From the NCBI GenBank assembly GCA_023974075.1, contig CM043790.1, positions 511,879 to 575,878 on the forward strand: a stretch of DNA of 64,000 nt. The letters run 5' to 3'. Position 1 is the first letter of the stretch. Each line of letters opens with the position of its first letter. Position numbers and translations under genes: made by a program. The notes under the pieces were generated by a model. It saw only the letters and a list, made by a program, of their open reading frames with translations, was not told the DNA's origin and made no database searches. Shown piece after piece: positions 37,730 through 48,480 of the stretch. This DNA comes from Chaenocephalus aceratus. Lineage: Eukaryota > Chordata > Actinopteri > Perciformes > Channichthyidae.

Positions 37730-38390
37730 TACCCAATATTCGCATCGCTCTAATCGCTTGAGTTTCACCGCGGCTGTCAGCTGTGTTTGCTCCTGTCATT
37801 CAAACAAGACGCGCTGGAGAGGGGGCGGGAAGTATCTCCATGTAAATCCTATAGGAGATACCAACTACAACAAAATGAACATATTTGACAGTGATTTAAT
37901 TGTAATACACGTTTCAAAGTGATGCCGAAGTAACTAATACTGATAACGGTTAGCAAAAACCATCAATTAATGCTTTGACAAGTCTGCAGACAAGACGGCA
38001 GGCGAAAAGCTTTTAAAATGCGTGTTTTCAGAATGGAATCGGATCCATCAGGCTAAACTAACCTGTAGCTGCTCCGTCCACACTCACAACAACGTCATAC
38101 AGACATAAATAAAGCAGCGACTGTATTCGCCATCTGTGGTTTGTACATATTTAACTTTTGTCCAGTTTCTAAACAGATATGAGGAGCTGTGAGCTCTGAG
38201 TGTGTGCTAACGGCTGATGTGTTGGGAGGGACCGGTTGGGACATATTGCGCTGTCGGACGTTGACCAATCACGAAGCGTCATTTCTTCACTGGCAGCAAA
38301 AACAACCAATCACAGCAGTGCTGTCTGGCTGGCTCTGTCCAATCATAAACAAGAAGTGTTCTCCCTACGGAATACCCTTTCCGTCCAATG

Positions 38391-38475
38391 TGAAATGCTG
38401 TGGTGTTTTCTGAAATGCTGCGGCGTTTTGTGAAATGCTGTAGCGTTTTGTGAAATGATGTGGTGTTTTCATTTT
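38391..38475. repeat. 20-bp minisatellite, about four units
   Basis: TGAAATGCTGTGGTGTTTTC-type units on the inner side of the K1 right arm, the shortest block of this repeat in the window. Confidence 0.9.
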
Positions 38476-39504
38476 AAGTCATACGCTAATATTAACCAAT
38501 ACACAGCTTCAATTATTACTTTACTTACCTTGACCACATAACAGCTGTATTGAAGGTTTGCTTTTTGATCAATAAACACAACAACAAAAAGCAAACTCCA
38601 CTGGTATGGAACATACATGGCCTAATATCAAGAGGAGATGCGTTTATTGAGTAAACAAACAGTCAAGGGCAGAACGTCTGCACAACCCACTGCACCGCAC
38701 GCCACGGTTAACCTGTTAAGCCGGCGGGGACCCTGTTTTTTTTTTCCACGACACTGTGTCTCAGAGCATCTTAATATTTAAAAACCTTTCAATGTGTTAT
38801 ACCAGATTAAAGAGAAGAATCTCAGCTAACTGACGATAAGAACTATTTTTACCGAAACAAAACAAAAGTCTCACAAGAAGCGTTAGCATTAGCCCTTAGC
38901 TAAAACGGGCAGATGCTACTTCCGGTGCTAACTAGCAAAAACGACCTTTAAAACTTAATGTTTTCTGCACAAACTACATATCATCTGAAAGCTGATACTC
39001 CACAGATTATTTTTGTTATAAGTATCATCACTATAGGACACAAACTCACTGAGCTATCAGCCAGAACAGAGAAGAAAAAAAACAACAGTTTTCAAAACCA
39101 TAACAATAAGTATGTCTTACCGTTGCTGTTTTGTGATCAAAGCTCTTGTTCAAGGGAATAAAAACGCTGCTTAAGGTTAATCCAATGTCTCTTAGTCACT
39201 TTAGAATTGTTCCTGATAATCTATCATTACATTCATGGCAGCAGAGTAGGTATAAAGTTTTGCAGTCCCGAGCTAATGCTGTCTCACGTGCTGTTTACGC
39301 AAACCTCTCTCTACTTGACGTAAGTGTTTAGCGGGACTTACTAACTGTCACTCGATTCTATTGGCTCCAACGGTTCAGAAAAGGTGTCAATCACCAAAAT
39401 CGACCAATGGGTTCCAAAGATATGATCCTGCGTAGTATAAACTACGCCCGCTCCATTACGCATTACGCAGCCAGAAGGGAGAGCTTCACCACCGAGGCGA
39501 GCAG

Positions 39505-39641
39505 GTGTTAGAGATGCTAGCTGACGATAGCGGGGCTTTGATCATACCAAATGACTCTTCGTCGGATGATGAAGATCTCCTCCAGCCAGACCTGGATCCG
39601 GGCAGTAGTGACTCGGATGTTGAACTTCCACCACGGGAAAG
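39505..39641 (+). pseudogene. piggyBac N-terminal acidic exon (copy 3)
   Basis: MLADDSGALIIPNDSSSDDE and DPGSSDSDVELPPRE, closing with the donor AAAG/GTATGT. It matches the copy 1 exon with a few substitutions. Confidence 0.55.
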
Positions 39642-39917
39642 GTATGTAATCTCTCTGTTTTTATATATTACTTATGTGTTTGGTGGAACTGCGTCACAGT
39701 GCTAGCTTAGCCAAGAAGCTACAGGAATGATTAGGCAAAATGCTAAATAGTTTTACTTGTCTTTTTGGAGTTACATTTTCTAAATGAATGGCCAGTGAAT
39801 GAATATATACATGTGTTTACTTATTTATTTGGTGTAATATTTCATTTATAGTCCAATATTATCCTATAAGTATAAGCCAGTGAATTAATCTAATCTCTTT
39901 GTTTTTCCACATTTGTT

Positions 39918-40074
39918 AAATGCAGCAGGACAAAGCCACACACCCAGAAGACTGTCAGGGAGCAGCTTGCTGCAGAATTGTTGGAGTTTGCTGAAGGCCC
40001 TGCTGAAGGCCCTGCATCTCCACCACCCCCTCCTCCACCACTCACATGCATGCCTGAGTATTATGGGGAAGATG
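39918..40074 (+). pseudogene. piggyBac C-terminal exon, truncated and altered (copy 3)
   Basis: The acceptor region is changed (CACATTTGTTAAATGCAGCAGG). Translated pieces of TQKT, REQLAAELLEFAEGPAEG, the proline run and MPEYYGEDA are seen, then the deletion at 40074 removes the cysteine-rich domain. Confidence 0.5.
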
Positions 40075-40233
40075 CAGTCCGGGACACGAACGTTTGAGAA
40101 ATTACGAACGGCTCATTTCGGAGGACACGCGCGCATCTGCTTGACGCCGGTCCGACCAGCGACCCTCCCCTACAGGCGCTCGGACGCGAAGGCCCGCCCA
40201 CAACTGCGTGCACGTCTGTGACCGCAGTTTTAA

Positions 40234-40445
40234 TTTTTATTTATCTCCTATTTTTATAGTCTTTTATTATTATTATCATTATTTCCTTGATTTTATGTTA
40301 TTTATTTTAGATTTTAGATTTTATTGATCTGTGTGAATCTTTGCTGTACTGTTTTTTTTTTCACGCTTACTCTGTTGCTGCTTTGTACAACTGAATTTCC
40401 CCTCGGGGATTAATAAAGGTTCATCTTATCTTATCTTATCTTAAC
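40234..40445 (+). mobile_element. LINE 3' tail with (CTTAT)n end
   Basis: TGTACAACTGAATTTCCCC, TCGGGGATTAATAAAGG and a repeat of CTTAT form the typical 3' end of a fish non-LTR retrotransposon. It lies immediately outside the K1 right terminus. No coding remnant is seen. Confidence 0.65.
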
Positions 40446-40672
40446 AGACAGGAGAAAGGGTTATACACACCTATATAGCACACCTATTGGATGGGAAATT
40501 GCCTTGGGGAGATAAGGTGTGGTCTCTGTTCCCAACTGAAGTTATGGAACTTTATTATTTGTGAGTTTAACAAAGTATGACAAATGGCATCAGTAACAGA
40601 TGGGATATGAATTTCTATAAAGTTGTCTCACATTCTTGGTCATATTTTATATACAGTATGTAATGAGTATAA

Positions 40673-40961
40673 CATGTCCAGTAAGTATAAAGTGTTTCCT
40701 AATACTGTGTATTCAACCACTATGGAATATGTATGTGGGCAGACAAAACTGAGTTGTTCTGTGTGTGAAGTAACCTCAAGTCACTCGTTTGTCAAGACAA
40801 AAAAGGGCAAGACTAGGCTGAGAGCAGAGGCTATACCCACCATCTCCGTGCATCGCCCTGTGGTCAAAAAGAGAAGGGCCCCTGTATCTACAAAGCCCAT
40901 AGCTCATGATCACAGCGATAGTGTGAAAGGTGACACAGGTATAATAAGTATGAACTCTTAG
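40673..40961 (+). pseudogene. Possible second half of a THAP domain
   Basis: The frame contains CSVCEVTSSHSFVKTKKGKT then RLRAEAIPTISVHRP and a basic stretch VVKKRRAP. In THAP proteins the last zinc ligands are followed by a basic segment and an R-L-x-x-x-A-V-P-T-I motif, which RLRAEAIPTIS resembles. The first half is not in this frame. It could be a downstream exon of the same type of gene as 31879-32007, but the two lie ~8.7 kb apart across a K1 end, so direct splicing is doubtful. Confidence 0.3.
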
Positions 40962-40973
40962 TAACAAAAGTAA

Positions 40974-42016
40974 TATTTCTTATTTGTAAGTGGTATAATA
41001 TTTTAAATGTTCGAACATTTACAGTGCCGTGTCTTCTACTTACATTAGTCTCAAAGATTGAGGGAAGAAGGGAAGGGATCACTGCCCTCCACCTGCCAGC
41101 ACCCAGCCAGAGGAGCGCAAACAACAAAAACAAGCAAGGTGTCCCGCCATGTACCTGGAAGTTTGGGTTGGCAAAATGGAGTAAGAGAGGGACTTGAAAA
41201 ACCTTGGTGGCTTCATTCTCTACTCATGTTGTTACAGTTGTCTTGGTTACAGCTCTCAAGTTTTTTTTTGTGCCATTTCCACATCTTTAGAAAATATGAA
41301 AAAATGTAAGTGAAATCAACCTCTTCTCTGGAGAACAAACTTTGATTTCTCTGTCTTGTGAGTTTGCAGTCTTGCAGTTTTGCTCCTCCACCTGTAACAT
41401 CACTGCCCCTCCACCTGCCATACAGTAGGTTACTAACAAGATTACTTATATAATACAGTGATAGAATACATGTTTAGTATGCTTACTTTCCTAACAGTAG
41501 TATTAAACTTACCTTGTGTTTTCACTCTCACTTAAGTCCCTCTTCCTTTGCCATCAATCCAAAATCAGCTGAGCTGCAACATTATACAGACGGGTAATAA
41601 TCAACATAATCACAAGGACACAATATGGCTCTGCTAAAAACACTCACTCTTACACGCACCAAAGTTATATTTATCTAATATTTAACTCCCTCCACCCCCG
41701 CATACAATCCCGTTTAGAAAACCCTCTTCTATAATTCAACAACGTTGGACGAAATGACATTAAGAGAACGGAATTTACAATTGAAAGGCTGTTCGTGTGT
41801 TGCTAACTTGCTTCGGTATATAGCTTGATCTGTTATCTGTAAACGTTCCCTAAATCTACTAATTTAGGGATAATCCACTGACATCCTTTAATACACATGT
41901 TAATTTGAATCAGATGTACTGATAATATCCGCAATATAAATCTTTAAACTTCTTCTTACCTTTAAAAGTCCGTCACGAACGGTCTATTATGCTGCAACTC
42001 CACAGCTCTGCTAGCC
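40974..42016. other. Non-coding between THAP fragments
   Basis: AT-rich sequence. A short exon-like stretch at 41061-41170 has no recognisable domain. Confidence 0.3.
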
Positions 42017-42139
42017 TTGGCGCTAACTTCCGGGGAACAATTGAGAGGCTCCACGATCCGCCATTGCTATAAAAAAGTGGTCCATTGGAGTGAACGGAGA
42101 TGTCGTAACTCTTCTATTATATGGCTCTGCTTCCAGCGT

Positions 42140-42196
42140 GTAAGAAAGTCGGCACTACATTGCTGTGTGCCCCTTTGTACAAATTCGTCCCGTTAT
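42140..42196 (+). pseudogene. THAP domain N-terminus, interrupted by a LINE tail
   Basis: The translation KSALHCCVPLCTNSSRY matches the opening of many THAP domains (CCVPLC.NSSR, where the cysteines are the first zinc ligands). It is cut after Y at 42196 by retroposon sequence (ATCAGAATCAGAATACC). Upstream, GTCGTAACTCTTCTATTATA matches the reverse complement of 31110-31136, tying this fragment to the K1 loop. Confidence 0.5.
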
Positions 42197-42430
42197 CAGA
42201 ATCAGAATACCTTTATTAGTCCCACAGAGGGGACATTTGCAGCGTTACAGCAGGAAAGAGCCACAGACAGCTTAGTGTTGAATATCTTACATGCGTTAAA
42301 AAGTACTAAGTTATAATATAATAAACAATATGCTAAAAAAGTACTAAGTTATAATATAATAAACAATATGCTAAAAAAGTACTAAGTTATAATATAATAA
42401 ACAATATGCTAAAAAAAAAGATAAAAAGTT
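42197..42430 (-). mobile_element. LINE 3' tail, reverse orientation, with a 38-bp tandem triplication
   Basis: CAGAATACCTTTATTAGTCC and CACAGAGGGGACATTTGCAG are the reverse complement of a common fish LINE 3' end. It is followed at 42298-42413 by three 38-bp units (GTACTAAGTTATAATATAAT...). Confidence 0.6.
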
Positions 42431-42935
42431 ACATAATTTTCAAAAAAACAGATAAAACACAAATCAAATCTACAAATCAAATCCTGTAACAGTTCTTAGG
42501 ATTTAGCAGCCCGGTATATATATATATATTACAGTTATTAAAGATGGCATATGAATATAAAGTATATATTGCACATAAAGCACATAGGCCTATTGCACAT
42601 AGTTTGACGGTATTTAACAGCAGCAAGTTACACAATGTTATAATCGGGAGATAAGTTTCCATTCATTACGGCAAGCCTGGGCAACAACGATTAAAAGATT
42701 TCTTGCTCCCAAACCAATTGTGTATTTCATTACAAAAAGCAGTTATACCATACTATGTTTAGGTACTAATGAATTATATCCTCAAAACAAACACACACAA
42801 ATAACAAAGGAAAATACATAATTTAATAAATATGATATAATATGATAACATTTTACAGATTAATTTAATAAACTTTTACAAAACATAGGTTGATGTTATA
42901 TCGGGGGGAAAATACATATTTAAAAATGTCGTCAA

Positions 42936-43178
42936 TTAGTCTGCATATTTAAGTAATGTTAGTTTATATAACAGATGAACAGATGTACAATATCCAGAAA
43001 GTAGATGCCAAAAATATATATAATGTGTGCATTTCCAACATATCCTCTGAAAGAGTGTTAGTCGTTGAGTTGAGTAGTGAGCCATTCGTTTTTTTTTTCG
43101 TGGTGCGATGTCTGCTGAGAGGTCCTTGTATACCTCACTGACTTTGAGAACATCTGGGTCTGGCAGCTCCCCCCGCAC
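42936..43178 (-). pseudogene. Conserved unknown reading frame, copy 2
   Basis: The minus-strand frame starts MRGELPDPDVLKVSEVYKDL, as at 34814, and then SADIAPRKKKRM. It shifts frame relative to copy 1 at the adenine run. It is part of the IR3 arm. Confidence 0.35.
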
Positions 43179-44205
43179 GGCCTTGTAACGTGTACTCCTT
43201 TGAACATGTTTATATGATAATTAGGACTTTAAGAACAATTTTACACTCAGACAACAATCACAAAGTTGTAGCAGGCTACATACAATTACTTAGGACAATA
43301 TATATTACCTTACACCGTCAGCAACTGTAAACTGCTTTGGCATAGTGGAAATGAACACCATGTCACTCACTCTGCCTGGTTTCACACACTATTAATTACA
43401 CAAAATAATTGTCAATTTAATTGAAAAGGTTGTTGATGCAACATACTAAATCAGCTCTTGGCACAAAGGAAATACTCATTAAGTCGTGGATTGGCTGTGA
43501 ACACATACTGTTCTATTGTATTGCATAGACAGATTTGTTACTGTTCTGCTTGTAGTGGAAATACTGTTTGTAGTCGTAGATAGAAAAACAAAGATGGAAA
43601 ACATTTCACCATACATTGTTTAGGACTTTTATATGTACTGGGTGTTTATGGTTCATGTGGGAAATTAATAAGCAGAGCTGTTGCTGGTAAATTTGTGTGC
43701 CATCATAATAGCAATGTGTATACAGCGTTCGCAATTTAACATCATATTGGATATGGGCTTAGCTTGTCCTGGACTGGAATTTTTACGATCTTTTCCCGAG
43801 GAGGTGTTTGCGAAAAAGCGCTTAAAATGCATGAATAACACCGATTTTTCAAAATGGCCAACTTTCTGGGGGGCGGGGCTAATGGAAGCTATTTTGAAAT
43901 ATGTCCGCAATTCCATCAGTAACGTCTGTGGCAAGATTGGGGTAGTTTGGAGAAACTATATGTGACTATCGCACAATAGGGGGCACTACTGAGCTGGTGT
44001 ACAAACATTTCCTTTTTTTTTGTACAGTCTGGAAAAAGACGTGGGTTGTGACGTGTGTTCCAAGTTTTGCGTCCGAAAGTCATTTTAGCGATTTTGTGGT
44101 ATTTAAATCGTCAAAATTGGTACATTTTCCGTTAGCTTACGAGCTCCCCGTTTGAGCAGTCGACTATTCATTCGCAATTTAGCATCACATTGGATATGGG
44201 CTGAT
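43070..44205. repeat. Inverted repeat arm IR3 (R-family copy C and flank)
   Basis: Mirror of 33740-34930, containing GGGGGGCGGGGCTAATGG at about 43867 and GTACATTTTCCGTTAGCTTA at about 44120. It joins the K arm at about 44205 through GATATGGGCTGATCCCCC. Confidence 0.75.
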
Positions 44206-45106
44206 CCCCCTCCCCCACACAAACACTTTCTCTGTCTATAAGGCTTACAGTTACATTGTTCAATCATGCTTTAGCAACCATTTCTTTATTATGATCTCTT
44301 GTTTTCTCTGTGATTACCACAATTCTGGATAAATGGATCTGCTGGGGAACGACCCCTACTTTGAAAAGTGCACGGCCAATCAGAAGGACAGAGCTGCCAC
44401 CTGAGGTGCTGGATAAAGCAAGCCTGAACAGCGCTCAGGAACATCATCCACCCAAACCTCCGCTGACTGCAGTACAGACGTATGAGTGTAGACGTGTAGA
44501 GCTCATCACTGCTGTCACTTCAGCCTTACATACTTGTACTTATAATTAAAACATTACATCTGTGTGCCATATAGTACTTGTCATTTTGCATATACTGTAT
44601 ATACTTATTACATTGCTGTTAACATTTTCTTTATTTGAAATACTGTCTACACTTAATCTACAACTTCTCTCATATCATTGAATCTACATTGTGGTTGTTT
44701 ATATTTATCTGTTATCTTGCACTTCTTTGCGTCTTAGGTTTACATTATAATTTTTGCTGTGACGGACTGCGGAGCTGAGCAAAACACACACTAACAGTTA
44801 GACCAAACACACTTAGCTATTCCATCTACCTCTGGAACTAGCTAAACTAGTTATAAATATGTTTATTCTTCACTGTCGGCATAGCGCTACCTGGTTGATG
44901 CAGGAAAAATGGTACCAACACAACTGGTGCACATGCCTAAGATTTCCTGGTCAGAAACAAAGGAACGCAAAGTCAGGTAAACAATTTAGAGGGATGACAA
45001 ACGGCTCATTTCGGAGGACTGGGGGGGGTGGACTAGCAACCCTCCCCGACAGGCGCACGGACGCGAGGGCCCGCTCATCACTGCGCGCACAAGTGCGACC
45101 GCAGTT
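44206..45106. repeat. K-family right arm, variant 1 (partner of 20952-21840)
   Basis: Inverted copy of 20952-21840, ending outward in CGCGCACAAGTGCGACCGCAG followed by TTTAAATT. The ~880-bp arms enclose the whole 21.8-44.2 kb block. Confidence 0.75.
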
Positions 45107-45500
45107 TAAATTATTTTTAGTCGCCATCTTTCCTGTTTTTGAGGCCTTTAGGATATTTCAGAAGTTGTATAATTTTGCACGGACGCCAGAACCGGTAAAA
45201 ATTGCAACATTCTGGAGTCAATGGGTTAAAATATTCCAACTTGCTCGCTAGCGCCACCTATCAAAATCTATTTTGGAATACATTTACAAAGTCGCACCGT
45301 AACTCCGAATGACCTGAAATTTCGCACACCTATCCGGGTGGACGTGCTCTACAAATAATCCTCTTGGAACCCTAAGCTCCGCCTACATTTTTTGTAATTT
45401 AAATTTGCATAATGTTCAAAACAGTTACATATTCACTTAAATTTCTATTTTCAGTTTTTCAACACCAAACTTCGTATACAGCATCGTTGGAGGGTCAGAC

Positions 45501-46620
45501 CATAGACTGTATATATAAATGGACGTAGGGTCCGTGACGTCACCCATAGAATTCTGCAGAGTTGCCGTGAAGCCCTTAGTAGGCGGAGTCGGCCACTAAC
45601 GGCTCAACAGTTACGTCAGAGTTCAACTCCCGCCTTCTCCAGCCTGCTCCAAATAAGGGCAAAGAGGCGGAGCCGAGGCGGGACCTGCTGCCACCCAGCT
45701 GGAAGTTCCAGAGCTAGCTGAAGCTACCAAGCTAAGCTAACATGCTCCCCATCTGCACGCTGCCGTCGCATTTTACGTTTCTAAGGTAAGCGGCCTTGAA
45801 ACTATTCAGCAAAACTATAAACTATAATCGAAGTTATTTAGCATAATACTTCAGAATCTTAAAACCCCTTAACGTTTGTATGCAATTGTGCTAAATTCAA
45901 CACTGGAATCAAGCAAATATTAATGTTTGCATGACATTAGTTATTTATATTTTGATATCACTTAACTATACATTTAATACATTTAAGTCAAGCTAAGGTA
46001 CATGTGATGGTAGCTAGTTAGTGCTCTTACCTGTGAGGCCTCCTCCAAACAGCATAATAACCAGACTGTATTATTCAAACTAAGTACCAGTTCTAGATCC
46101 TTGACTTTAGACAAACAATTCAAAAGACAAAATGTATTTAAAGACCAATCTTTATTTGAATGTGCCTCTTTACCTGAGATATTAGTTATACAGTAATAGT
46201 ATTGACAATCTAAAAAAACTGAGCAACTCAACAGTCAACTTTATGTTTCTTATTGTCTAAAGTATTTATTATTTTCATTTTCCCCCTCTCATATTCAGAG
46301 TGGACGGATTGAGACAGCAGTGGTGTCCAGAGATCTGCAGAGACTTCAGGGAGAAACCTCCGTGTGATGGACGTCCTGTCTGTTGGTTTGGAGAGGACTG
46401 AGGGTCTTTCCTCAGCGAGGAGGACCAGGGCTGATGGAGGAGCCCATGCTGGGCAAAGCTGATACCAACTGCACAGGCCTAGTCTGTCACTTTATTTGAC
46501 TAAATGTGTTTACTTATACATTTAATAGGTTTACACCTTCTGTCCATATGTGCTTTTTATTTAAAACATTTGATTAACTTTTGGTTCACATTTCAATAAA
46601 CTGTATTTGTATTTGCACTC
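45501..46620 (+). ncRNA. Possible two-exon transcript inside the 3.3-kb insertion
   Basis: A good donor (TTTCTAAG/GTAAGC, exon end about 45785), a strong acceptor (TTTTCCCCCTCTCATATTCAG ending about 46299) and an AATAAA at about 46595 fit a spliced, polyadenylated RNA. Joining the exons makes a 48-codon frame, from ATG at about 45741 to a TGA in exon 2. It starts MLPICTLPSHFTFLR, continues VDGLRQQWCPEICRDF and has five cysteines. This was read from the sequence alone; the frame may be chance. Confidence 0.25.
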
Positions 46621-46849
46621 CTTTTGTCCGTTATTCTTACTGAAAATGTTAGATTACACATTCACATCTGACTGAAGATTGGCCCCATTTCTTTGTGACG
46701 TTGCAAACTCTGCGGTACAAGGCACAAGTGATGTGAAGCTCATAAAGTGAGGCAAATAGAAATAATCAGCTGATGGAGTGTAGATGTGGAAATAGCTGCA
46801 TTCGATCAGCTGACTGTTTTTACAATAAAAGTAGTTTCTTAGTGAATGT

Positions 46850-48480
46850 CCTGTACTGGTCTTAAAATCTCATAGCATCAGCTTTTAATGTTCCTCTTGG
46901 ATGTTCTTCTGGACCCTCAGAGAAGGAGAAGATGTCGTGTCTTTCAGGCATGTCCTTTCCTAACAAAAATGACAGGAAACATAAAACATATTATTGCAGA
47001 ACAAGTGTGTTATTTATGAAAGCGGTGTGTTTGTGTGTTTAGGGGCTGTAGATATCATTATTTTGTAATTGTAAAGTTTTTTTTTTTATTTTAACAGTGA
47101 GCTACAAAGACAATCAGATTATGAATGAACAGTATGAAGTTCATCAACATTGAAATATATGTTATTATCAAAATAATATTGAACTGTTACAAAACGTAGT
47201 GCAACTGTAGAAGCTTGCTCTGTTGTCTCACTGAAAGAATAACTTTTACCACGTTTTACAGACAATATTGAGAGATAAATAGTAGCAGTACTCACTGTGT
47301 TAAATATCTTTGCCTTCAATACATTAAATTAGAAAGCTGACAAAGTCATATTGCTAAATATCTAAATGTAACTTTTTGCATGGAATAAACCCTCAACTTA
47401 ACTGATGTGTAGGTGATCTGGTATTTAGTATTGTTTATTGGAATGTATATCAGTGTATTCAAGTCAATACTTCATTTATTTAAACCAATATCTTTCTTGA
47501 TTCTTTGTACCTGTGCTGAAGTTCACTGCTGTGAGGAGTCCAGGTCTGTCTCTCACTCTCTGGTCCAGCCTGTCTGCATCACCTGGACACCTTAAACAAA
47601 CAGATATATATATATGTAAAGTACCATGTGTACAAACAATATAACTGATTCTCTTCTGTTGAACATGTTGGATTGTGTATTGTCCGAGTCAGGGTCCTTT
47701 TTATTTTACTGTAACTTTGGAAGTTGTGTTACCAATGCTTACTGTTTATTTGATACCCATTTGGTAATGCAATTAATAAAAACAACAAGGTTTGGGTTCG
47801 TTCTTCAGATGACTGTGACGTTAAGGCGTAAGCTCGATAATGAACTCCAGCTCAATCAACCATATTGTAATATCTAAGTAATCATCTTGAAATATGACAT
47901 TAATAATTGTAATATACACACATCTTATTGTGAGGTTGATTTCACATACACTACTTCGACATTAGCTTGTCTACATACTCTAGCATAGCCAATTTAAATG
48001 AACCTTAGCGATGCATACAGTTCCTACCTACATAATAAAATATCTCTAAGTTACAAGGATGTAACCTTATTTTATCAACCTCAAACAGAAGCCGTTTGTT
48101 CAACAGTATTATCCCACTTAACGCTTAACACTTGTCTATTTCGTTTTAACCTTTATATATACAGTCTATGATGTTAACTTGGAGGCTACGATTAGCATCG
48201 TTAGCACCGATGTAGCTACCACTAGCTTACATGCTAACCCAAGCCTTACCATTCATTACGTAGCTGATTAAAATCATTAACACATAAATAAAGCACTCGA
48301 ATTTTACTTACCGCATTCATGCACCGTCTGTTTTAACCGCAGAGCGAGTCACAATAGTCCGATATATAAGCATGAAGAACAAACAACCACGGCCGGCTAC
48401 AAGTTGTGTTTCCTGGATGAGCTGAGCAGGCAGAGTCCCTGTAGCTTCACGGAGCAGCTAGCGGAGAGACAAGAAGCTAA
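46850..48480 (-). other. Possible minus-strand exons in the same insertion
   Basis: Minus-strand splice-like signals: donor GCG/GTAAGT at about 48311, acceptor GTTTAAG and donor CACAG/GTACAA bounding about 47592-47514, and acceptor TTTTTGTTAG at about 46962. The last has a short open frame (GKDMPERHDIFSFSEGPEEH). The exons do not join into one long frame. This is weak evidence for a non-coding antisense transcript. Confidence 0.15.

Larger units (their letters stand above)
38712..40074 (+). mobile_element. piggyBac element, right end deleted (copy 3, in K1 right arm)
   Basis: The left end CCTGTTAAGCC follows TTAA at 38708-38711, as in copies 1 and 2. At 40074 the C-terminal exon (TATTATGGGGAAGATGC) jumps directly to AGTCCGGGACACGAACG, which is K-terminus sequence. 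The right end of the element, its TTAA, and about 130 bp of the terminus are therefore deleted. Neither the LINE nor the Harbinger insertions of copy 1 are present, and the intron repeat is single. Confidence 0.75.
24675..40229. mobile_element. K1: giant palindromic element with ~5-6 kb inverted arms, TTAA-flanked
   Basis: Both ends are AACTGCGGTCACAGACGTGC (left, and reversed at right) and lie next to TTAA (24671-24674 and 40230-40233). The left arm runs to about 30978, the right arm starts about 34925. Both contain, in mirror order: GC-rich terminus, a piggyBac element at the same TTAA, a 20-bp minisatellite pair around an inner palindrome, and a ~1.4-kb segment ending at AGCCTATAGAACACATAATT. 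The loop holds a THAP-domain exon, a LINE fragment and R-family copy B. TTAA plus THAP is what is known for the Kolobok superfamily, so Kolobok is the best guess. No DDE transposase domain was found. Confidence 0.6.

Noticed and set aside
45501..48171. A simple transposon with CATAGACTGTATATA inverted ends
   Set aside because: The flanks at 45500 and 48172 do not match; the verified 9-bp duplication and empty site place the boundary at 48814.
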